Below, piece by piece: positions 8,687-18,900 of a DNA stretch of 35,394 nucleotides (positions are counted from its first letter, which is position 1; every line of letters begins with the position of its first letter). The DNA comes from Patescibacteria group bacterium. GTDB lineage: Bacteria > Patescibacteriota > Patescibacteriia > Buchananbacterales > GWA2-38-13. A program made the position numbers and the translations under genes. The notes below the pieces were generated by a model. That model ran no database searches. It was not told the DNA's origin and saw only the letters and a program-made list of their open reading frames with translations. The stretch covers positions 1 to 35,394 of the forward strand of contig JAQTQO010000015.1 in NCBI GenBank assembly GCA_028712155.1, read 5' to 3'.

Positions 8687-10597
8687 CTACGCCAACGGGA
8701 GGCTGAAACTGAACGTTGAACCCTTGCCCATTGTACTGGTGCACCAAATGTCACCCTGGTGCAGTTCGACAATGGCCTTGGCGATGTACAGCCCCAACCC
8801 GGTCCCCTCGATCTTGGCTTTCAGTACGGCCTGCGACCGGAAAAACATCGTGAACAATTTCCGCATCTGATTGGGCGGAATACCCATGCCGCTGTCCTGC
8901 ACGGAAATGACCAGATAACCGTCTGGGCTGTCGGTGTGATTGATCGTGACGCCAAGTTCGCGCGCGACCTTGCGCAATTTCGGCCCGGGGATCCGGCGGG
9001 TCTTTATCCGTACGCTTCCTCCGGTCGGCGTATACTTGATGGCATTGCTCATCAGATTGGAAACCACCTGTGAGACGCGGCCGACATCGACGCGAACCTT
9101 CGGCAATTTCTGCCGCGACGACCATAAAATCCGCAACCGCTTCGCTTTTGCTTTGGTGCGAAAACCCGCGATCACGTCGCTCAGGATGGGAGTGATGCCG
9201 GTCATCTGCGGCAAAATGGAAAACCGCCCCTGCTGCAATTTCGCCAGATTGAGCAAATCTTTAACCAACACCAACTGACGATCGTTGTTGCGTTGCAGCT
9301 GATCGACCAAGCGCCGCTGTTCGGCATTCAATTTCCCCGTCGTTTCGCGGTGAAGCATTTCAATGCTCCACTTATTCACACTCAACGGGCCGTTCAGTTC
9401 GTGCACGGTGATGGAAACGAATTCGCGCTCACGGCGGATGCGCTCCGCCGCGACCACATCGGCCCGGTGGTGCGCAAACGTCTCCTTGATCATCAGCATC
9501 CAGGCGGTGATCACATCCTGCTGGCGTACCGGCATGAGGAAAAAGGTGAACGGCGTCGGTTGGGCATCTTCGGACAACCGCAGGGGTACCACCAGCGATT
9601 CTTCGCCGGCGGTCCGGCGCTTGAAGAAACGCCGCAGCTCAACCGTATCCACAATATCCCCGATGTGCCGGCCGGTCACATCACCATTCACGCCAAGAAT
9701 TTTCCGCGCGCTGGTGTTGATTTCCAGGATGCGAAATGCAGGGTCAAGAAACGCCATACCGTCGCTTAAGTGGTAGCTGAGCCGCCGCAGCTCCGTGGAC
9801 ACCACCCGCGATAACGACGGTACGGACACCGCGCCGCCATTCGGCCCGGAAGACCGGAGCGGAAGCGTGACGGTGAACGTCGTGCCTTTCCGGTAGACGC
9901 TGTGAAACGCGATCGTGCCGCCTAGCGCCGCCACGTAATGCTTGGCGATATACAGCTGCACGCCGAGCCCTTCGGTTTGCGAACGGATCGCGTTCTCCGC
10001 GCGGAAAAATTTCGTAAAAATATTATGCTGTTGGCGCGCCGGAATGCCGATGCCGCGGTCGCGCACGGAGATCACCACGGCGCCGCGCCGGCGCTGCAAA
10101 GCTACCAGCACGTGCCCTTCGCGCCGGCCGTACCGGATGCCGTTATCGACCAGTACGCCGATGACCTCTTTGAGTTTGAGCGCGTCGGTCACCACGGTCG
10201 GAAAGTTCCGCGGCGCACTTACCCGGAGCGTACAGTTGTACGCCCGCGCGAGCAGCGATTCATCACGCATGACGGTGTTGACCAGTGCGGTCAAATTCAC
10301 CGGCGCCGAAACGACGCTCACCCCCTCCTCATCAATCCGGCTGATCCGAAGCAAATCCCCCACCAGCCGCGCCATGAACAGATTCTGCTGGTATGCGCGA
10401 TCGAGGTACTCGCGCTGCTTGATGGAAATCCGCCCGCCGCGGCCCGATAGTACCATGTCGAGCGCCCACCGCATGATGGAAATGGGCGTACGGAGCTGAT
10501 GGCTCGCGACGGTCGCAAAATCCGCGCGCACGCGCTCGCGGTTTGCCAGCGACGGATCATCGGCGGCGGAAAGATTTGGTGTTGCTGTTCTCGGCAT
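8687..10597 (-). CDS. Soluble tandem histidine kinase (HisKA-HATPase-PAS-HisKA-HATPase)
   Basis: 636 aa with two complete kinase cores in one chain. Core 1: H-box ASHQLRTPIS (His33), N-box LVDNGIRYG near 150, G1 RDRGIGIP and a divergent G2 EGLGVQLYIAK. A PAS-like segment follows (SDGMAFLDPAFRILEIN, near 279). Core 2: H-box VHELNGPLS (His near 399), N-box NLMSNAIKYTP near 517, G1 QDSGMGIP and a canonical G2 GTGLGLYIAK near 599. No transmembrane segment or receiver domain is seen, so it is probably a cytoplasmic kinase. It overlaps the PAS input with two catalytic units, which is unusual. It starts 17 bp after the CAP protein stop and precedes the response regulator gene. Confidence 0.92.
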   Translation of the reverse strand: MPRTATPNLSAADDPSLANRERVRADFATVASHQLRTPISIMRWALDMVLSGRGGRISIKQREYLDRAYQQNLFMARLVGDLLRISRIDEEGVSVVSAPVNLTALVNTVMRDESLLARAYNCTLRVSAPRNFPTVVTDALKLKEVIGVLVDNGIRYGRREGHVLVALQRRRGAVVISVRDRGIGIPARQQHNIFTKFFRAENAIRSQTEGLGVQLYIAKHYVAALGGTIAFHSVYRKGTTFTVTLPLRSSGPNGGAVSVPSLSRVVSTELRRLSYHLSDGMAFLDPAFRILEINTSARKILGVNGDVTGRHIGDIVDTVELRRFFKRRTAGEESLVVPLRLSEDAQPTPFTFFLMPVRQQDVITAWMLMIKETFAHHRADVVAAERIRREREFVSITVHELNGPLSVNKWSIEMLHRETTGKLNAEQRRLVDQLQRNNDRQLVLVKDLLNLAKLQQGRFSILPQMTGITPILSDVIAGFRTKAKAKRLRILWSSRQKLPKVRVDVGRVSQVVSNLMSNAIKYTPTGGSVRIKTRRIPGPKLRKVARELGVTINHTDSPDGYLVISVQDSGMGIPPNQMRKLFTMFFRSQAVLKAKIEGTGLGLYIAKAIVELHQGDIWCTSTMGKGSTFSFSLPLA

Positions 10598-10614
10598 AGA
10601 AACGCGCGTTCACG

Positions 10615-11919
10615 TCACAAGATGCGAAGCTCGTGACCGATCCGTTCGATGAAATGGATCTTGGTGAGCAGCAGGGCGACGATCAGTGCGATCACGGCCA
10701 TGCTCTGTAAAATCACGTCGGGATGCTGGATCCGAATGCGCACGAAAATGTTGAGCAGCAGCGCGATCGCTAGGAAAACCACCAGCGCGACCAGGAAAAA
10801 ATTGGAGAAGCGCAGCACCAGTTCCAACGGATCCCCCGTTGATGACTGCGCGCCCAGCACCAGGATCGGCTCATTGGATACGACCGGGTTGAGCATTTCC
10901 GGCGGCACGGTTTCTGCTTCCGGCGTAAGGGTAGGCGATGCGGACGGTTCCTCCGCGGGCGTGACCGTCGGCTGCGGTGCCCCCGGCGTTGCCACTCCCG
11001 CGGGCACGGCGGCCGGGCGGGATGCCGAAGGCGAGGCATACGCGATGGGCGTCGCCCGGGGCGCGACGGTTGCCGCCGGTACCGGCGTCCGCTGTGGCAC
11101 GGCCGCCACCGGCAGGGCATCCTCACGGCGGGAACCGAAGAACTGCACCAGGAGTTCCGTCTGATGACCGGCCATCGTGCCGCTGATGACGGCCACGCCG
11201 ATGTCCTCGTAGTGGCTGTTGAGAATGTTCGCGCGGTGCGACGGGCTGTTCATGAACGCTTCATGCACCGCTTCGGCGGAAGTGAAATCGATGGCGAGGT
11301 TTTCGCCCGCGTACACGTAATCGTATTGCGTGCGGTTGATCCAACTCCAGGGTTTGCGCCCCTCAGGAGTGTCGTGCGCGAAATAGTCGCGGGAAACCAT
11401 GTCGGCGCCCTTGGCCTGGGCGCTCGCCGCCAGGACGGGGTCAATCCGCAGCGCCGGCAATCCGACGGCGATCCGCGCCTGGTTGGTCAGCCCCACGATT
11501 TCCTTGGCGACGATCCGCGCCAGCCGCGCCGGGGTCGGGTAGCTGAGGAACAGCGCACCGCTCACCACGACTTTTACCAGCAGCGCGGCGACCAGGTACA
11601 TCGTCAGGCTCCTGGGCCGCAGCGCATGCGGACGGTGATCGTTACCGCGATGCGGGATGAAAAAATCATGGAGAAGCGCGTAGGAATCGTGGCAGTACTG
11701 CCGCCAGCCCTCCTGCCCCGTGAACAGCTCCCGGATTTCCCTGATCTCACCCCTGGCGAACCATTTCGCCCGCGGCGCCATCCCGGATTTTTTGGATTTT
11801 CCGCGCAGCCATGCCCATCCCCGGCCAAATGCATTTACCATCACGCCCAAAAATGCGAGCCGGCGCACAATGCGCATTTTCCCGGGTTTTTTCCGCCCAT
11901 TGAAGATGCTCATTGCCAT
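10615..11919 (-). CDS. Membrane protein with extracytoplasmic CAP/SCP domain
   Basis: 434 aa. A basic cytoplasmic N-terminal segment of about 100 residues leads to a transmembrane helix (near 105-130), then a CAP (SCP/PR-1) domain near 145-270 with LTNQAR, ARDYFAHD-like SRDYFAHDTPEG, AGENLA and the HRANIL motif that carries family histidines. A Pro/Ala/Thr-rich linker (about 275-350) and two C-terminal helices near 370-425 follow. CAP proteins are widespread secreted proteins in bacteria, often near wall or envelope functions; the biochemical role is unknown. It is the first gene of the housekeeping run and may provide the extracellular link to the kinase gene 17 bp downstream. Confidence 0.85.
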   Translation of the reverse strand: MAMSIFNGRKKPGKMRIVRRLAFLGVMVNAFGRGWAWLRGKSKKSGMAPRAKWFARGEIREIRELFTGQEGWRQYCHDSYALLHDFFIPHRGNDHRPHALRPRSLTMYLVAALLVKVVVSGALFLSYPTPARLARIVAKEIVGLTNQARIAVGLPALRIDPVLAASAQAKGADMVSRDYFAHDTPEGRKPWSWINRTQYDYVYAGENLAIDFTSAEAVHEAFMNSPSHRANILNSHYEDIGVAVISGTMAGHQTELLVQFFGSRREDALPVAAVPQRTPVPAATVAPRATPIAYASPSASRPAAVPAGVATPGAPQPTVTPAEEPSASPTLTPEAETVPPEMLNPVVSNEPILVLGAQSSTGDPLELVLRFSNFFLVALVVFLAIALLLNIFVRIRIQHPDVILQSMAVIALIVALLLTKIHFIERIGHELRIL

Positions 11920-11967
11920 AAATTATATCAGATAATTGTTTTATAGGTAATGTTCATAAATCATTGT

Positions 11968-11996
11968 ATTACATCACATATAAAATAATTTGTCAA
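11968..11996 (-). promoter_or_regulatory. Sigma-70-like promoter for the CAP/kinase/acetate/murJ/lepA run
   Basis: On the minus strand a perfect -35 TTGACA (11991-11996) is separated by 17 bp from a -10 TGTAAT (11968-11973), about 50 bp before the CAP gene start. The region is AT-rich and no other promoter of this quality is seen in the downstream genes, which are closely spaced. Confidence 0.7.
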
Positions 11997-12024
11997 ATAT
12001 TATCAACTTTATTACCAACAAACA

Positions 12025-12057
12025 ACCAGCCCGGGTTGGGCTGGTGCTGTATAGCAC
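12025..12057 (-). terminator. Hairpin terminator after the small basic ORF and surface operon
   Basis: On the minus strand a GTGCT/AGCAC hairpin is followed by a perfect 8-bp stem ACCAGCCC/GGGCTGGT with a 5-base loop and then TGTTTGTTG. The second hairpin plus T-rich tail resembles an intrinsic terminator and separates the surface-protein cluster from the CAP promoter. Confidence 0.65.
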
Positions 12058-12077
12058 GATCCGCGCGTCAAAAAAGA

Positions 12078-12158
12078 CTAGCGGTTCGCCAAATGTGATA
12101 TTTTTTTGCCCGCTTTTTTGCGGTGCTTCCTCAGCGCGATTTTCCTCTTCTTATTCAT
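12078..12158 (-). CDS. Very small basic protein (26 aa), possibly ribosome-associated
   Basis: Too short for the ORF track. The frame reads MNKKRKIALRKHRKKAG, then KKISHLANR and TAG; an in-frame ATG at 12167 would add three residues (MTG). About half the residues are Lys, Arg or His, as in tiny ribosomal or AURKAIP1/COX24-like proteins, but I cannot assign a family with certainty. It lies just after the 1243-aa surface gene and before a hairpin terminator, so it is bounded like a real gene. Support is the extreme composition and position only. Confidence 0.45.
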   Translation of the reverse strand: MNKKRKIALRKHRKKAGKKISHLANR

Positions 12159-12169
12159 GCCCGTCATAT

Positions 12170-12202
12170 TACGCGGATTGGCTTCAAACGTCAATCCGCG
12201 TA
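12170..12202. repeat. Perfect 11-bp inverted repeat over the stop codon of the large surface gene
   Basis: TACGCGGATTG (12170-12180) and CAATCCGCGTA (12192-12202) flank an 11-base loop containing part of the TGA stop. It is not followed by a T tract, so it may be a 3'-end stabilising hairpin or a weak terminator. Confidence 0.55.
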
Positions 12203-15200
12203 TATCCGACTTTTAATGAATAAATATAGGAGTAGCACGACAAGCAGGAATAAACATATGAGAATAATAATGGAGAACAGGAACGGGCGGCCGGACTGCG
12301 ACAGACCGGCCATGAAGCCCGCCGTCGTCGTCGGAGCGTTCCCCGTCACGTCACCCAGCAACGTCGGCCCGCCGGAACCGGTTGCCGCACCCAGCACTCT
12401 TCCCGGCGGAAGCTGATTATCCGTGGTGGTCCCACCGGCTGGACCGCTAGTCCCATTTCCGCCCTGATTTCCAACACCACCGTCAAGACCGCTCCCCTGC
12501 CCGCCAACCGTCGGCCCGGTTCCCTCCGTAGGATTCCCCTGGTCTTGCCCGCCGCCAAGAGGTCCGCCCGTAAGGCCCCCTTCATGCGCCGTGCCCAGCG
12601 CATTTCCGCCCCTGACCTCAATGGATGCCGAGGCGACTGAAAGATTGCCCGGCAAATGGCCGTTGCTCACGGAAGTCGTGGCATGGTTAAAGTAGATGCC
12701 GGCTGCAACATCATCGGCGACATGCACGTCATATTGCACCGTCATGGTGTTGCCGAACGTTCCGATCGCCCCCAGCTGCCAAAAATGCTCCCGGGTTTTA
12801 GTGTCAACGAACGTAAAACCCGCCGGTAGCGTATCCTGCAGCGTGAGATCGTTTCCGACCGCCCAGCCGGCGTTCGTGATTTTCACGGTGAAACGAACGG
12901 TGCCGCCAGGATAAACAAACTGCTCGTCGGCCGTTTTTACCATGGAAAGTACCGGATTGGAACTTAACGAGGCACCGCCGCCGGAACCTCCGCCGTTACC
13001 ACCCGAACCGCCACCGCCGTTACCACCCGAACCGCTGTTGCCGGATGAGAGTGTATATGAAGAATTGTCCGAGGGCGTTGGGGAAGGCGTCGGCGTGGGC
13101 GATTGCGTTGTATTCGGGTCGGGCGTGGGGGGTCGGCGTCGGCGTTGGCGGGGGCGTCGGGGTCGGAGTTGGGGTCGGCGTCGATTCTCCAGAAGTTCCC
13201 GAATTTTCCAGCAGACAGTTGTTGCAGGTTTGATTGACACCCACACCGTCGCTGCCATCGCATGCTTCAGCACCGTTCTTTATCCCGTCGCCGCAAAACG
13301 GACCGACGACGGTGATGGGGGTGCACGTGGCCGAACAGTAGGTGCAGCTCTGCGCATACGCCGGCACGCACGCTACGCCGTTGTTTTCCGTACCATTATC
13401 GCACTGCTCGCCGGACTGGTTGACCGCATGGTCCCCGCAAAAAACAACGGGCCCTTGGGGCCCGCTCGTTCCTGTTCCATTGTCATCGCCTCCAGGCGGT
13501 CCGCCCGGCGGCCCCAGTACGATCGGATTGTTCGTGCAATCGTTATGGCAGGCATCCGTGTCAACGGTATTGGCATCATCGCACTCTTCCGGACCATTGG
13601 TAATGCCGTCGCCGCAGTATGCGCCGATCACGTTGGTCACCTGGCAGGTATTCGAGCAATATGTGCACGACAATTCATACCCCGGCGTGCAGGCGTTACC
13701 ATTATTGATACCCGCATCGCACGCCTCGCTGGACTGGTTGATCTTGCCGTCACCGCAGCGCGGATCCGGGCAGATATTGATGGCGATATGGCGGTAGATG
13801 GCGTCCAAGTCGCCGCTCGTGGGGCTGAAGTAGTACAACCCGCCGGTGGTCGAGGCGATCTGCTGCAGCATTGCGGAATTGATTTCCGTACCCAGACCGA
13901 TCGTGAAAATCTTGACGCCTTTCGCGGCGGCAGCCGTCGCCTGGTTGATGGCGTAGTTCACATCGCGGGGGTCTTCGCCGTAACCGATGCCGAATGGCTT
14001 GTTCGCGCGGCCGTCCGTCAGGAGAATCTCAATGTGCGCTGCGGTTGTCCGCGCGCGGCTCGAATCCAGCTCGGCGGTCGCGGCCTTGATCGCATCGCCG
14101 ATGTTAGTGGCGCCCAAGGCGGTAATCGCATCAATCTTAGCCGCCAATGTGGTCGTGCTGCTCGACAGCGTCTGGTCCAGCGTCACCTGCGAGGCGTAGG
14201 AAACCAACCCGCCCTTATCCACCGGTGACAGCATGCCGACCAGTCCTTTGGCCGCAGCCTTCGCGTCGGCCATGCGCTTACCGCTGTCGTATGCCATCGA
14301 ACCGGAACGGTCAAACACCAGCATCACGTCCACCGGCTTGCTGCAGCTCTCCACCGTCTGGCAGATCGCGTTGCAGGTGGAACCGGGCTGCCCGTTGCGC
14401 ACGCCAAGGTCGCATTCCTCGCCCTGCTCTACGTTTCCGTTGCCGCAGACCGGCGTGACGACATTGAGCGTGCAGTTATTGCGGCAACTGTCATTGTCAA
14501 CGGTGTTGCCGTCATCGCACTGTTCGTTGAAGCCGTCGCTGTTGGGCGTCTGCCGGATAGCGTCGCCGCAGTAGGTCCGCGTGTTGAGCGTGCAGTCATT
14601 ATGGCACGCGTCGGTGTCGATCGTATTGCCGTCGTCGCACTGCTCGGTCGTCTGGTTGACCGCCCCGTCGCCGCACCGCGGCTGGTTGGGGCACAGCTCG
14701 CCGGCGATCAGCGTGTAGATGTCGTCCAGGTCTGCGCTGGTCGGACTGAAGTAGAATTTCGCTCCGGTGGACGTCGCGATCTGCTGCAGCATTGCGGAAT
14801 TGATTTCCGTGCCCAGACCAATGGTGTAAATCTTGAACCCTTTGGCCGCGGCGGCCGTGGCCTGATTGATGGCGTAGTTCACATCGCGGGGGTCTTCGCC
14901 GTAACCGATGCCGAATGGCTTGTTCGCGCGGCCGTCCGTCAGCAGGATCTCGATATGCGCCGCGGTCGGCCGGGCACGAGTTGACCCCAGCTCGGCGGTC
15001 GCGGCCTTGATCGCATCGCCGATGTTGGTGGCGCCGCTGGCGGTGATCGCGTCGATCTGCGTCTTGATGCCGGTGAAATTATTGTCCAGCGTGTGCACCG
15101 TGTTCACGGTCGAAGAGAAAGTGACGAGCGCTTCCTTGTCTTTATCCGGCTGCAGGAGGTCGGTGAATCCCTTGGCGGCGGCTTTTGCCTCGGCTAACCG

Positions 15201-15923
15201 CGTGCCGCTGTCGTATGCCATCGAACCGGAGCGGTCGAACACCAGCACCACGTCCGTCGGCGTCGTGCAGTGCTGCACGGTCTTGCACTCCGCGTCGCAG
15301 ACCGAACCCGGTTGTCCGTTCTGCGCACCCAGGTCACAGTCTTCGCCCGGATCCACATTGCCGTCGCCGCAGAATCCGGTGATATTGACCGTGAGGTCGC
15401 AACCGTACTCGCCGTTGTGCGTGATAATGCCGCCGTCGTGGTCCTGAGACACGCCGCCGGTTTCGGGGTCGGCAATTGCCGGCGCGTCAAGCAGGACATC
15501 CCATGCGTCCTGCGCGTCCGCTGGCTTGGTCAGCGTCGCAGCGGTCACCACGTCACCCTCACCGGCCTCACCGGTGAGCGTCAGGAACGGACACAGGTCG
15601 CGGTAATAGCCGGGCATATCCGGATCGCCGCCGTTGGGGTACTCCGGATGCGTCGACGGCAAGGGTTTGCGCTTCATCCCGATCGTGTACGGCAGCGTCT
15701 GGCCGCTGAATTCCGGTGCCAGCGAAACCGTGTAATGCTCGGTCAGTCTTTCTCCCGGAAACACCGTACCGAAATCCAGGTGGTTGACGGACACCAATAC
15801 CGGCAGAATGGTCGCCGAAACCCCGATGACTGCCCCTTGCACCGACGCAAACGTCACGCTGCTGACCACTAAGGCCGCAACGATGCGTAAGGCGCGGTTC
15901 AGTTGTTTGCGGGAATACGTCAT
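12191..15923 (-). CDS. Giant surface protein: SipW-type signal, two VWA domains, Cys-rich repeats, DUF11, C-terminal TM; frameshifted in a G6 tract
   Basis: The track shows two overlapping ORFs (13020-15923 and 12191-13273). Removing one base from the G6 run at 13127-13132 joins them inside a Pro-Thr linker into one reading frame of about 1243 aa, and the two frame-shifted tails are nonsense. Order: signal segment and SipW-type beta module (DFGTVFPGERL), Cys-rich DUF4215-like repeat, VWA 1 (DRSGSMAYDSG, near 229-415), more Cys-rich repeats, VWA 2 (near 536-720), Cys-rich repeats (CGDG, EQCDDGN), Pro-Thr linker near 914-960, Gly/Ser stretch, DUF11-like domain near 990-1105, Gly-rich tail, one TM helix (SIIILICLFLLVVLLLYLF) and a basic end. 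It is likely a membrane-anchored adhesin. It lies 7 bp after the 1084-aa gene. The break is either an assembly error or a phase-variable tract. Confidence 0.85.
13945..14021 (-). repeat. Direct repeat copy 1, within VWA domain 2
   Basis: This 77-bp segment is identical by eye to 14866-14942, 921 bp (307 codons) away, and lies at the same place in the second VWA domain. It encodes the stretch around LLTDGRANKPFGIGYGEDP. The identity at synonymous sites indicates recent duplication or gene conversion. Confidence 0.85.
14866..14942 (-). repeat. Direct repeat copy 2, within VWA domain 1
   Basis: Partner of the repeat at 13945-14021. Outside this core the two VWA-coding regions stay similar but carry scattered differences. 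Confidence 0.85.
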
Positions 15924-15930
15924 GGGAATG

Positions 15931-18900
15931 CTAGGTAGTCGGGGTCAACAATCCGTCGGTGCTGGTCGGCGTAACTTCCGGGTTGGTAGTATCCGGCGGA
16001 GGCGGTGGCGTGTCTCCCCCGCTGCCCGTCGTCGGTTGAATTACGACCGTCGGATCAGTCACCTGTTCTTCCGTTTTACTCGACGAAGGACTGTCAATCG
16101 TCGAATCAGCGGGAACTACCGGATCTTCTTCGGGGAATAGCGCGGCCCATTGTTCGTCGGTGAGCGTTGCCGCATCCGGCGGAATATCTTCCGCCTGCGG
16201 CGGCTCTTCCGCGGCCGATGCCGCGATCAGTTCCGGTGCAATGACCGCCTCGTCAGCCGGCGTACCGTCGCACATCACGTCAACATTCTCTTCACCGAGC
16301 GTCGGGCACGGATCCACCCAGCTGCCGGTACCGTCCGGCACGCGCGCGTAGCTATTTCCTTCCGGTTTTGCCGTCGTCCATTCAAACGCATCCAGCAGGT
16401 CGCCACCGACGCTGATTTGCGCGTTGTACAGGCGCACGCGGTCACCGCTATTGGTCATCTCGAATTTCGTGTTGCCGTTGCGGTACACCACCAGCCGGCC
16501 GCCCGCGGCGATCGTCGTAGTTGCCACCGTCGTGCTGGTCGCCGTGATCGGCAGAACGTTGCTGTTCGATTTATCATAGAGCGCCCAGCCTTCCAGCGAA
16601 ATCGGTCTTGTGCTGAGGTTGAACAACTCAACCCACTCTCCGGCCGGCATCGGCGCACCATCAGAACCGGTCGGATTGGCCATGATCTCATTCAGTACGA
16701 CTTCGCTTGTTCCCGTCGGTGAACACCCGTCCCACGGGGCAAGATTGCCGTCGTCGCACTGTTCGCCTGGCTCAACAATGCCATTCCCCATGCCCGGCAG
16801 CACGCACTCGAACGGGTCCGTGTTCTCCTTTTCATAGAACGTATAAATCCGGGCAGCAATGTACTGGACATCCGCGAGCTGCGTTTTGGTTGAACCGGGA
16901 TCCGCAATGACCTGCTCCATGATGGTCAGGGCGTGCTGTATGGTCGTTGTCGCACTGATGCCAATAAGGGTGAATGCGGTATTACCGTCGTAGCCCCCGG
17001 CAACGAGCGCATCCGTGCGCAGGTGGCTTGATACCGCGTTCATTTCATCGGCGAGCGTGAACTTCTTGGCATCACAGCGCGCTTTGTCCACGTCGTTGCT
17101 GGTGCTGGTCGTGCAATTCACCGCCAGCTGCACGCACATCGCGTTGCCGTTCGTGGTCGCAAACACGTCCGACAACCCGTCAGAAAGCGTGTTGACCTGC
17201 GTCGCCCAGATGCTTGTGCCCGTGCCGTTATTGCAGCCGTCGTTGTTTTTGAAGTAACCCTGTGATTTGGCTTCGCACTGGTTTTGCTGCGGCTGGCAGA
17301 GTTTCGTGCAGGTGGACTCCAGAGTTCCGTTGCGCGCACCGTCGTCGCACTGCTCGTTTTGGCCGTAGCTGTTGGGGGTCTGCACCGCACCGTCGCCGCA
17401 GAACGTCGTCGGTTTGCAGTCGTTCTCGCAACCGTCGCCATTGACGAGATTTCCGTCATCGCATACCTCATCTTTTTCGATTCTGCCATTACCGCACTGC
17501 GAGCTGACCGTGCAATCGTTATCGCAGCCGTCACCGTTCACGAGGTTGCCGTCGTCGCACTGCTCATTTTCCAGGTTGACCTTGCCGTCGCCGCAGTACG
17601 GCAGCGGCGGGCAGAGCACCACCTCATCAATGCCGAAGCTGTCGTAGCCGCGCAGTTTCAGCATCCGGATCTTGGTCGTCTGGTCGCCGGAAATTTTCTG
17701 CACGGAATTGCCGTTCTTCGCGGGCACCGGGATCGAGAAGACCTGCGCCGTTCCGGTCGCGTCCGAATACCCGACGACGGCGCTGTTTGAACCGTGGTCC
17801 AGGTCAATGTATTTGACCGAGCTAAACGTCATCGGCTCATTGAACACAAACCGGATGGAACCGCCCGCCGGCTCGTCGTTGGGATCGTCTACGTAGCCGT
17901 CGGCCGGCGTGGTGTCCACGGCGTTATCGGGAATGATGAGCAAATTGTGGAGCGGCGTGTTGTTCGAGGGTTCCTTGCCGTCGCCGTTCTCGCTGTTGCC
18001 CGGCCCGCCGAACTGCAAATTGGGCGTACCGAGGTCAACATCCACGATCTTGTCGCCGTTAATGCCGCCGGACGGATGCGCCGAGTCAAAGATAATCGCT
18101 TTCTGCGGATGCGCCGCATTGTAGTTATGCGCGGACACGAGGATCCCCCATAGCGAATACTCGGTATCGATGAACTGCCCCTTGAGCATCGGGTTGCCGC
18201 TGGCATCATTTTCAAAATCCAAGGTAATGGCGTTTTGGCACACGCCCGTCTGGTAGTTTCCAAAGTTAACGCCGGTCTTAGTTTCGCCCTGCGCCAGGGT
18301 CACCGTGGTCGACGTCGGCGTCGAACCCAGCCACCCGCTGCGGGTTTCTTCCGTCACGGTGTAGCTGCCGGCATTCAGGTTGGTGAACGCATAGTACCCG
18401 GTCGCGTCGGTGGTCGCCAGGCCGCTGGAGTCGCCCGTCAGCGCCATCAGCCAGCCCGCGATCGGCGGTTCGGCCGGCTGCTGCCAGGTACCGTCGTGAT
18501 TGATATCGTGCCACTTGTAGCCGGACAGACCGCCCTTGAGAATCTCGTTCCGTTTATTCCCGAAATTCACCACCTCGGTGCATTCGTCGGTGGTGAGTGC
18601 GACGCTGACCGGCGTCGTCGCCGTCCAGCCCGTCTGCGTCACTTCGGTCACGATGTAATCGCCGAACTTCAACTGGGTCGGGAAAATATAATGGCCGTTC
18701 TCGTCGGTCATCTGATTGCCGAAATCGCGGGCCGCCAGCCAGTTCTGGAAGGCCGTCAAGTCGCCGGACGCTAACGCCAGCGACCCGTCGCCGTTGAAAT
18801 CGCAAATGGTTCCCAGCGGGCACGTCGCGCCGTCCACAATGACATCCTCAAGGATGCCATAATCGTTGCTGTCATTCTTGACGTTGCCGTTGTAATCGTA

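Noticed and set aside
12942-14228. 428-aa plus-strand ORF
   Set aside because: Antisense to the double-VWA protein, whose domains are unambiguous; composition is typical of a GC-rich shadow.
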